Positions 1 to 6,500 of a stretch of 64,000 nucleotides of DNA are shown here, piece after piece. Location of the stretch: contig UQDJ01000003.1 in assembly GCA_900539675.1 (NCBI GenBank), positions 1-64,000 of the forward strand. The letters run 5' to 3'. How positions within the stretch are numbered: position 1 is the stretch's first letter; every line of letters begins with the position of its first letter. The notes under the pieces are model-generated. The model saw only the letters and a program-made list of their open reading frames with translations, ran no database searches and was not told where the DNA came from. Position numbers and translations under genes: made by a program. This stretch comes from an uncultured Coriobacteriaceae bacterium (GTDB lineage: Bacteria; Actinomycetota; Coriobacteriia; Coriobacteriales; Eggerthellaceae).

Positions 1-220
1 TCACGGCAGCAAGAAAGTCGCATTCATCGATACCGGCTTTCATCAGCACTTCTTCATCATAGCCAACACCGGTAAAGGTAGAGCCATTAAAGTCGCGCCC
101 TAACGATGCGAACGCACGGGGATTGCGATCAATAACGCATACATTGTTGTCGTAATCGGAAAGCATCAGCGCCAAGCGCGATCCAACACGCCCGCAGCCA
201 ACGATAATAACGTTGCTCAT
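1..220 (-). CDS. TrkA-type NAD-binding potassium-channel regulator (N-terminal part only)
   Basis: Only the first 73 codons are in the window; the gene runs off the left edge. The protein begins MSNVIIVGCGRVGSRLA, a Rossmann nucleotide-binding start (GCGRVG), followed by an acidic residue at the end of the second strand (VIDRN) that would bind the ribose of NAD. The pattern GRDFNGSTFTGVGYDEEVL and then AGIDECDFLAAV is typical of the RCK/TrkA_N domain, which gates K+ uptake systems (Trk/Ktr) in response to NAD(H). The ATG is preceded by AAGGGAAAAGAT, an acceptable ribosome binding site. Family assignment is firm; whether it is TrkA, KtrA or CeoB type cannot be decided from this fragment. Confidence 0.8.
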   Translation of the reverse strand, partial: MSNVIIVGCGRVGSRLALMLSDYDNNVCVIDRNPRAFASLGRDFNGSTFTGVGYDEEVLMKAGIDECDFLAAV

Positions 221-308
221 ATCTTTTCCCTTAATCTCGTCACTTCAGTATAAACCGATCATCAATGCGAGCAGGGATTAAGCATGTGATTTGCTGATCT
301 GTTTGAAA

Positions 309-1055
309 TTATAGGAAGCGATAATACACCGTGCGTACGCCCCACTCAGAATAGGACGACGCGCCAAACGCCTGGTACACACCGGGGGCCAAGTCAAGGG
401 CACGGCCATATTGAGCAAATCCACCGGTGTCAGTAACACTAGCAATGACTACCTTGCCGTCGTAGCACACCTCAACAACGCTGCCTACCAGGTACGATTT
501 CTCTGCGGGAACAGCAACGGTAATGCTGGCGTGGGTAAGATCGATGCCCGATGCCGTTGTTGCCACACCAAAGTTACCAAAACCATCATCGTTAGTTGTA
601 ATGTCATAAGCGGATGCAACGCCAGAAGACCACGTGCCGTCATGTACATCGGGAACAACGCGCGGGGCGGTAGGTAGCGGGTCAAGGGTGCACACTTCGT
701 TTGCCTTTTGAACCGCCAGCGGATTAGTGTCATCCACTGCTACTGGTACAACCACCGGATCAGGATCTTTCACCGTGATGGAACGCTGCGCGGATTTCGC
801 CAAACCAACGGTTTCACTAACACCCGACACAGAACCGTCATCAGTGCCACTTGCACGCTCTTCAGCCGTGACCGCAGAACCATCCTGATGGGCCTGTTCG
901 CTGCCTATACCCAAAGTGGTTGTATCCTCCGGGTCAGAACCTTGGGCCTGACTTGCGGAGACAAATAAAACACCCACAGCAATGACAACCATAGCAAAGA
1001 TTGCACATATAAGCGGGAACACTCTATGCGTGGTATGTACTCTGGCTTTAGCCAA
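309..1055 (-). CDS. Membrane-anchored RlpA-like (double-psi beta-barrel) cell-wall protein
   Basis: A 248-residue protein. Residues about 12-34 form one hydrophobic segment that could be an uncleaved signal anchor. A polar Ser/Asp/Glu-rich stretch (about 37-130) follows, then a C-terminal domain. That domain begins SSGVASAYD, continues ATTASGIDLTHASITVAVP and VGSVVEVCYDGKVVIASVTDTGG, and ends GRALDLAPGVYQAFG. This is the RlpA/3D-like double-psi barrel pattern (GxAS, TASG, V.V.D.G, GR.lDL), associated with peptidoglycan cleavage or binding outside the membrane. The start is TTG, chosen because GGAG lies five bases upstream and the hydrophobic segment follows directly. A candidate c-di-AMP riboswitch lies in the leader. 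Lytic activity is inferred from the family. Confidence 0.75.
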   Translation of the reverse strand: MAKARVHTTHRVFPLICAIFAMVVIAVGVLFVSASQAQGSDPEDTTTLGIGSEQAHQDGSAVTAEERASGTDDGSVSGVSETVGLAKSAQRSITVKDPDPVVVPVAVDDTNPLAVQKANEVCTLDPLPTAPRVVPDVHDGTWSSGVASAYDITTNDDGFGNFGVATTASGIDLTHASITVAVPAEKSYLVGSVVEVCYDGKVVIASVTDTGGFAQYGRALDLAPGVYQAFGASSYSEWGVRTVYYRFL

Positions 1056-1069
1056 AAAACTCCAATGAC

Positions 1070-1200
1070 GCGGCTTCGCTTGTCGTACTGAGTGCGGAAA
1101 TTAGCTGGGGTAGTTTCAGCACGCAAGCCCACTCCTGCGACCGCCGGCAATTGAGATGCCCCTCATACAGAAAGTGCCTCTTCGGCGAAACGCACGACTG
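1070..1200 (-). promoter_or_regulatory. Possible ydaO-type (c-di-AMP) riboswitch in the leader of the RlpA-like gene
   Basis: The 371-base non-coding stretch 1056-1426 lies upstream of the wall-protein gene. Read on the minus strand it contains TTTCGCCGAAG, then GCAGGAGTGGG, then CCCCAGCTAATTTC, then AAGCGAAGC. The order and spacing recall the ydaO/yuaA element (5' CGCCGAA, middle GCAGGAGnGGG, 3' CAGCTAA, closing GCGAA), which in actinobacteria commonly precedes wall-hydrolase genes. TTCGC and GCGAA could form the closing stem. The match is by eye and incomplete: the GGGGTGAA segment is weak. The rest of the gap holds two short hairpins near 1340-1376 and nothing coding. Confidence 0.35.
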
Positions 1201-1426
1201 CACCTTTGCGGTACGTCGAGCATTATCAAAGCGTCTCGTGACGCGAAAATTCGCAGGTACGATGTAGTACAACCTTAGTTAGGTTGGCTTAAATCGTACC
1301 TGCAAGTATACCTCATCAGCGGTTTAGCCTCAAAATTGGCCGATCGCCGATCGGCACAAAACCACCACGAAGTGGTCACAATGGAGTAATTGATGAGGTG
1401 CGCTGCTGAGTTAGCTATAGCTACTA

Positions 1427-2398
1427 TCAAGCTCTGAATAGGGGCGATATAATGTGGTGGTGCGCGTATGACTCAGCGTAAATCAGTCTATCAAACAGGC
1501 CTATATCGCTCGCAACGAAACAAAATGCGATAGCCAAAACCCCCACACCAAGCAATAAACCTATGCCTGTTCGATGCACGTAGGACCAGGCCACAAACAC
1601 AACACCCAGAGCAAAGAGAAAAATTGCCTTGGCGCCAACGCGTCCTAAAGCCCATACCGAGCAAATATCCATAGTGAACGGCAAAAGCGCGCAGCAAATC
1701 TCAAACATAAGGAACATAGTTCCCAGACGCAAACCCAACGACACTCGGTCATAGAAGCATACAAGAAACACGATGCCTACCACCACAAACAGTACCGGCC
1801 AGAAGTTCCATAAGCTCTGATCGGGATGGCGCAAAGTGAACAGGTTAATGGCCACTGCAAATATCAGCGTCGCAGCCACTGCCACCGCCAGTGCCACCAG
1901 CCCGCGGCGGGGATAACTGTGAAAGGGAACGAAGCTATCTTCTGTATGGTTGTAAGCAATATAGGCGGGCTTTGAATTTACCTTAACGCCTTCACCCTGG
2001 GGTGGGCGCGGCGGCATATGAGCAACATCGGCCTGCACTCCATACTGTTCCATAGATCCGGCCTGCGGCGTCTTCTTTGCCGCCACCACCTGGGAATACT
2101 TATCCGATGCCACAGATACGGGATTTACTTCGGTCACATGGGCGTCGCGAGGCTCATTTGGTAACGTCAAAGCAAAGACCAGATAAGGAATGGCGATAAG
2201 CCCTGCGGTGCACAAAAACAGAACCACCCACGTAACACGTACCACAACCGTATCAACGTCGTAGCGCTGTGCCATGCCGGAACACACTCCCGCAATCACC
2301 TTATCGTCACCGCGATAAAACGGCACACGACCCTGTTCGGACGTACGGGGTTTGCGGCCTTGTGGCGTTGACGAATCTTTTTGTATGGGCGTTTTCAC
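1427..2398 (-). CDS. PspC-domain membrane protein
   Basis: A 323-residue protein. Residues about 25-80 match a PspC domain: FYRGDDKVIAGVCSGMAQRYDVD followed by a hydrophobic segment ending near LTLPNEP. A charged linker (about 85-165) separates it from a C-terminal block of about five membrane helices. In this family the PspC domain is linked to envelope-stress responses. Here the fused membrane block resembles the hydrophobic half of actinobacterial PspC/sensor proteins, but no histidine-kinase ATPase domain is present. The start is GTG with GGAAAGAG upstream. It lies 136 bases downstream of the bacterial-PH protein gene on the same strand. Role beyond 'envelope-associated' is unknown. Confidence 0.7.
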   Translation of the reverse strand: MKTPIQKDSSTPQGRKPRTSEQGRVPFYRGDDKVIAGVCSGMAQRYDVDTVVVRVTWVVLFLCTAGLIAIPYLVFALTLPNEPRDAHVTEVNPVSVASDKYSQVVAAKKTPQAGSMEQYGVQADVAHMPPRPPQGEGVKVNSKPAYIAYNHTEDSFVPFHSYPRRGLVALAVAVAATLIFAVAINLFTLRHPDQSLWNFWPVLFVVVGIVFLVCFYDRVSLGLRLGTMFLMFEICCALLPFTMDICSVWALGRVGAKAIFLFALGVVFVAWSYVHRTGIGLLLGVGVLAIAFCFVASDIGLFDRLIYAESYAHHHIISPLFRA

Positions 2399-2534
2399 AG
2401 GTCTCTTTCCGCTAACGCATGCGCCAAGCGCAGTCTTGTTGACTCGTTTTTCTGGGTTTCCTTAGAAGCTTATCTTGCTCAATGAACCTGATTCAATCTA
2501 TAGCGCGCAAAACAAGCTCTACCCTTCGCGAACA

Positions 2535-4508
2535 TTATTCGTCACAAAACTGTTTCTCTTGGGACGTCTGCTTCTCCTGGACTACCTGTTTCTCTTGGGA
2601 TGCCTGTTGCTCTTGGGGTACCTGTTTCTCCTGGGATGCCAAAACATGGGGACGGGCCCACTCCAACCATGCCTCTGCATCGGTGGCGGTCACATCGATA
2701 AGGCGCTGACGTTTGCCGCTCGTACCTGCCGCAGTTTTAACGTCAATGGTTGCCAGCTTTGCAAAGCGTTGTAAGGGATTGGTGCGCAGGGTTGCAAACT
2801 GCACCTTGGGACGTGGCACACTGACGCGGTCAATCGAATAACCGCCATTCACAATAGTAAGCGTCCCATGGTCCCAACCACACGACGCGCTGCGATACCA
2901 CAACACCGCACCGATCAGTTCAAAAAGAGCAATAATTGCCGCCAATACCAGCAAACTAATCGCTGATATCTGCACCAACCAACCAAACGTTAGGCCGGTA
3001 AGGGGTTCTTCCGAAAACACTTCTGAGCCGAAAAATGCCAGCGCAGCCCACGTCAGAAGCGTTATTACCGCCAGCCAAAAACCTGCACCCTGCAATATGA
3101 CATGACGGGTTAGTGCGCGGCGCAGTGCCTTGGGCGCTACCCGCACGGTGGGCTTGGGCAGGTTTGCATATTCAGGCGTTAGGGATTCAACAAGTTCATT
3201 TGCTTTTGACAGAGGTAAGAACGGATGCACTATTAGGCGCTCTGTTGCCGTAGAGGAGCTTGATTCCATTTCCTGCTCTTCTGCACTCACGCGTCCATAG
3301 CTAACCGAGCAACACTTCAGCAGGCGCTGCAGAAAGGTTTGGTGTATTGAAACGAACTGGATGCGATCAACATCGATGCCCGTAAAGACATGGGTAATAA
3401 GCCCACGTTCCACTTCAACTCTTTCACCACGGCGGCGCGCTCGAAAGCCGGCATAGGATAGGCATGATCCAATAAAGCTAATTGCCCATAACACCAACAG
3501 CAAAAAAAGAATAGGAATGACCAGCAATAAGCCCAAATGAGATGCCACATCGGACATAACCACCCACGTGGCGGTATAAACCGTTTCTTCATCAGGCACA
3601 AGGCCAAGATCCACAAAGCTACTTACCAATCCAGCAAGAGCACTTACCACACCGATAAGAATAAGAGCAAATGACGTTTTACTGGAAAGTGCTGTGAGGA
3701 TAAGCTCTTTATTGGTTAAGCCATATTCGCAGGTGATCGCACCAGTCTCAAGGGCATCTTTCCCAAAGATGCCGCGCACATCATCCACTAAAAACGTAGG
3801 AGTATCTAAAATATTGCTCCCGTGCACCTGATTCTGCTGCTGCACCCTCTGTTCCTGACGCACCGCATGCTGCGCTTGCAATTCCCACGGAGGAACAGGC
3901 GCACCTGACACAGCGCCTTTTGTCGCATCCAAGGGAACGTCTCCTGCAACAATGGCCTGAGCCGTTTTGGACTGCAGATAGGTTTCCACCTCTTCAGGTG
4001 ACATACCCTGCGAAAGAAGCTCCTTGCGCATAAATAACTCGCGACGAATGCGCTCTGCGGCCGAGCGCTCGACATAGGCAACAGAAAGAGCGGTGTTCGA
4101 GGCACCTCCGGCTGCATCAATAGTTACGGTGCACACACCCACAATGCGCTGCAACAGCGACATCTTTTCATTGACCGACTGAACGCGCTGGTAGGGAATA
4201 TGCATTCGTTTTTTACTCAAAACGCCGGAATAAAAACTGAACTCTAAGGGGTCAAATTCGTACCATCTAAAACGATATTGCACCGCCAATACCGCCATAA
4301 CAATGCCACATATTACCAGCGTCGCTCCGAACACCAACAGCCCCATAAGCGATGCTATCGCAGTGTAGCCTGAGCTGAATGCATCGACTAATTGTGCAAG
4401 ATTGGGAGCAATAGATATAACAACCACTAGAAAAACTGCTGGTGCCGTGCGTAACGTCTGTAGCCAGATATAGCTGTGATGAAGCTTGTGACGTTTTTCT
4501 TCTGCCAT
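2535..4508 (-). CDS. Bacterial PH-domain (DUF304, YdbT-like) membrane protein with repeat tail
   Basis: A 657-residue membrane protein. A pair of N-terminal membrane helices (about 15-75) precedes a bPH_2 domain (YEFDPLEFSFYSG..., IPYQRVQSVNEKMSLLQRIVG). A second helix pair (about 275-350) precedes another PH-like block (RGERVEVERGLIT, IDVDRIQFVSIHQTFLQR). A third helix pair (about 465-535) precedes a last PH-like block. This triple arrangement is that of YdbT. The C-terminal 30 residues are a Gln/Glu/Lys-rich repeat (variants of SQEKQ and VQEKQ) not expected in the family. The ATG lies two bases after the stop of the YdbS-like gene, so the two are translated together. Function in the family is poorly known. 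Confidence 0.75.
   Translation of the reverse strand: MAEEKRHKLHHSYIWLQTLRTAPAVFLVVVISIAPNLAQLVDAFSSGYTAIASLMGLLVFGATLVICGIVMAVLAVQYRFRWYEFDPLEFSFYSGVLSKKRMHIPYQRVQSVNEKMSLLQRIVGVCTVTIDAAGGASNTALSVAYVERSAAERIRRELFMRKELLSQGMSPEEVETYLQSKTAQAIVAGDVPLDATKGAVSGAPVPPWELQAQHAVRQEQRVQQQNQVHGSNILDTPTFLVDDVRGIFGKDALETGAITCEYGLTNKELILTALSSKTSFALILIGVVSALAGLVSSFVDLGLVPDEETVYTATWVVMSDVASHLGLLLVIPILFLLLVLWAISFIGSCLSYAGFRARRRGERVEVERGLITHVFTGIDVDRIQFVSIHQTFLQRLLKCCSVSYGRVSAEEQEMESSSSTATERLIVHPFLPLSKANELVESLTPEYANLPKPTVRVAPKALRRALTRHVILQGAGFWLAVITLLTWAALAFFGSEVFSEEPLTGLTFGWLVQISAISLLVLAAIIALFELIGAVLWYRSASCGWDHGTLTIVNGGYSIDRVSVPRPKVQFATLRTNPLQRFAKLATIDVKTAAGTSGKRQRLIDVTATDAEAWLEWARPHVLASQEKQVPQEQQASQEKQVVQEKQTSQEKQFCDE
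2543..2640. repeat. Short imperfect tandem repeats encoding the Gln/Glu/Lys tail of the YdbT-like protein
   Basis: On the plus strand, variants of TGTTTCTCTTGGGA and TGCCTGTTGCTCTTGGG recur about every 24-30 bases between roughly 2543 and 2640. They sit at the extreme 3' end of the gene, where copy-number change would only lengthen or shorten the tail. In the encoded protein the repeat appears as alternating (S/V/P)QEKQ-like units. Confidence 0.6.
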
Positions 4509-4510
4509 AG

Positions 4511-5005
4511 CTAAACATCCTCGCGGGCAACACGAGCCAGCTCAGCAGCACGATCGCGAACTTCGTTGGCCTCATCGGCACGAAGCCCCGGGATTTCCAT
4601 AGCGCCTGCCGCTGTGGCGACCGTCACCGAAGCTAAGCCGAACGCACGAAGCACTGGTCCCTGTTTAGTATCCGTATTCTGTACACGGATAAAGGGGACC
4701 ACAAAATGCTTTCGCCAAATAATCCCGTTCTTGATTTCAAGAAAGTCGGGAAAAAGTTGATAGTGCCAGCGTGCATAGCGAAAGGGGGTTATGGCCACAA
4801 GATCAACCACTATGGCCACTGCCCAAACAACAAGGCAAATAAGCATATAGATCCCTGACCAACTGTGAGTATCTGCATCTGCAAGCCAGGCAACAATACC
4901 TACTAGGGCAACACAAAGCGCAATGAGGGTAATCACGATCACATCGCTAATGCGCCATACCGCTTTGATACGAGGGTCCAACTGATACTGGGGCTCACGG
5001 CTCAT
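4511..5005 (-). CDS. Bacterial PH-domain (DUF304, YdbS-like) membrane protein
   Basis: A 164-residue protein with two hydrophobic helices (about 20-45 and 50-72). A bPH_2 domain follows, with FRYARWHYQLFPDFLEIKNGIIWRKHFVVPFIRVQN split across its conserved strands, then FGLASVTVATAAG. This matches YdbS, which is encoded next to YdbT in many Gram-positive bacteria; the pair here is separated by two bases, so a shared complex is likely. The ATG has AAAAGGATC upstream. The preceding 160 bases carry GC-rich inverted repeats. The biochemical role is not established in the family. Confidence 0.75.
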   Translation of the reverse strand: MSREPQYQLDPRIKAVWRISDVIVITLIALCVALVGIVAWLADADTHSWSGIYMLICLVVWAVAIVVDLVAITPFRYARWHYQLFPDFLEIKNGIIWRKHFVVPFIRVQNTDTKQGPVLRAFGLASVTVATAAGAMEIPGLRADEANEVRDRAAELARVAREDV

Positions 5006-5019
5006 GTAAGATCCTTTTC

Positions 5020-5090
5020 TCGTGCGTCGACTCGGGCACCCGGCTCGCGCGCCGAGTCAGGCATCGACTAGTGCACCGAGTCGAGCGCCG
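5020..5090 (-). other. GC-rich inverted repeats between hypD and the YdbS-like gene
   Basis: On the minus strand TCGACTCGGTGCAC near 5080 can pair with GTGCCCGAGTCGA near 5030 with one mismatch. A smaller CTCGGCGCGCGAG hairpin is nested inside. There is no T-tract, so it is not a standard intrinsic terminator. It could be a processing or attenuating hairpin between the hyp operon and the PH-domain pair. Confidence 0.4.
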
Positions 5091-5166
5091 ATTTTATCTG
5101 CTGCTTTTATCTGCCTATCGCTTGTGCGATTGCATTATTTATACCAGAAGTAGCGCGGTGGATTTC

Positions 5167-6243
5167 TTACAAGTACCTAAAATACGCTGCGCACGAACCT
5201 TCAGAGGACACCATGCAGGGCCCTACCGGGTTTTCGGGCGTACACACTTTGCGGAATAAGGGGCATTCGTTAGGCGCCATCACACCGCGCAGCACATCGC
5301 CACAGCGGCAACCCTTCGGCTCTTGCGTAGGTTCCACTTCGGGCTCGAAGCGCTTCACGGCGTCGAATTCGGCAAATGCATCACGAATAGCATAGCCCGA
5401 ATTGGGAATTACTCCCAGCCCACGCCAGGTTGCATCGACAGTTTTAAACACTTCATCAATGGCCGCCATTGCCACCGGATTGCCCTCCGGCATGACACCA
5501 CGCGTGTAAGCGTTTTCAATTTCTGCCCTGCCTTCGTGGAGCTGGCGCATGATCATGGCAATGCCTTCCAATACGTCAACCGGCTCGAAACCAGTAATGA
5601 CGCCAGGAATGCCGTACTTTTTTGCCAAAAATTCGTACGGTTTCATGCCAATAATCGTGCTGACGTGGCCAGGCAAAATAAGAGCATCAATCTGAATCTG
5701 CGGATCGGACACAATCACTTCAATGGCATTCGGCATATTCTTATGAGCCACAAACACACTAAAGTTTTTAAGCCCTAATGCCTTGGCTCGCTTTATAGCC
5801 ATAGCCACCAAAGGCGTAGTGGTCTCAAAGCCAACGCCAACAAACACAATTTGTTCATCGGGATGTTCTTGTGCCACCTTAAGGGCATCAAGCGGTGAGT
5901 ATACGATCTGAATCGCGTGACCTTCTGCCTGCTCCTTTAGCAAGCTCGATGTGGATCCTGGAACGCGCGTCATGTCTCCAAACGTCGTAATACGAACACC
6001 TGGTATACGCGCCAGCGCAATCACCGTATCAATATCGCGATTCGATGTAACACACACCGGGCATCCAGGACCAGAAGCCAAACGAATGCCTTCGGGCATC
6101 AAACCACGAATGCCGTTGCGTGCAATAGATACCGTATGGGTACCACAAACTTCCATTAGAGTTGCCTGTTCAGGCGCCCACTTTTGAATGGAATGAACCA
6201 ATCCGCGAGCCAGTTCGGGATCCCTAAACGAAGAAAGATCCAT
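5167..6243 (-). CDS. hypD: Hydrogenase maturation iron-sulfur protein HypD
   Basis: 358 residues, the usual HypD length. HypD and HypC form the scaffold on which the Fe(CN)2CO unit of NiFe hydrogenase is assembled. Seen here: EVCGTHT (Cys33), SGPGCPVCVTS (Cys61, Cys64) and, near the C-terminus, Cys-rich segments (GCRCGDVLRG, NECPLF, GPCMVS, GSCAAYF) of the kind that bind the [4Fe-4S] cluster. The start ATG has AAGGAGG upstream. It follows hypC by 14 bases. hypE, the usual neighbour, is not downstream; a PH-domain protein gene is. Assignment is very secure. Confidence 0.97.
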   Translation of the reverse strand: MDLSSFRDPELARGLVHSIQKWAPEQATLMEVCGTHTVSIARNGIRGLMPEGIRLASGPGCPVCVTSNRDIDTVIALARIPGVRITTFGDMTRVPGSTSSLLKEQAEGHAIQIVYSPLDALKVAQEHPDEQIVFVGVGFETTTPLVAMAIKRAKALGLKNFSVFVAHKNMPNAIEVIVSDPQIQIDALILPGHVSTIIGMKPYEFLAKKYGIPGVITGFEPVDVLEGIAMIMRQLHEGRAEIENAYTRGVMPEGNPVAMAAIDEVFKTVDATWRGLGVIPNSGYAIRDAFAEFDAVKRFEPEVEPTQEPKGCRCGDVLRGVMAPNECPLFRKVCTPENPVGPCMVSSEGSCAAYFRYL

Positions 6244-6257
6244 ATGCAGGCCTCCTT

Positions 6258-6494
6258 CTACAACCCTTCGACGTCGGCCAATTCGGGGAACTGCTTGATG
6301 AGGTTTAGGGTTTCTTGAGCGTCATCTTCGCTCACTACCTCAATAGCAAAGCCCGCATGAATCAGCACGTAATCGCCAACGTTTGCAGACGGGGTCAAAT
6401 CCAGTGCCACCTGGCGGGTGACACCTAAAATATCAACAGAAGCCAACTGGTCATTACCGATCGACTTCACTTGAGCAGGAATAGCCAAGCACAT
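6258..6494 (-). CDS. hypC: Hydrogenase assembly chaperone HypC/HupF family
   Basis: 78 residues starting MCLAIPAQV, the signature of HypC. After Met removal Cys2 binds the iron precursor and the hydrogenase large-subunit precursor. The small OB-fold body (VDILGVTRQVALDL, GDYVLIHAGFAIE) is intact. Its ribosome binding site AAGGAGTGA overlaps the hypF stop region, and only six bases separate the two genes, so translation is coupled. It acts with HypD in the cytoplasm. No hydrogenase gene is in the window, so the client enzyme lies elsewhere. Confidence 0.96.
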   Translation of the reverse strand: MCLAIPAQVKSIGNDQLASVDILGVTRQVALDLTPSANVGDYVLIHAGFAIEVVSEDDAQETLNLIKQFPELADVEGL

Positions 6495-6500
6495 TTTTCA

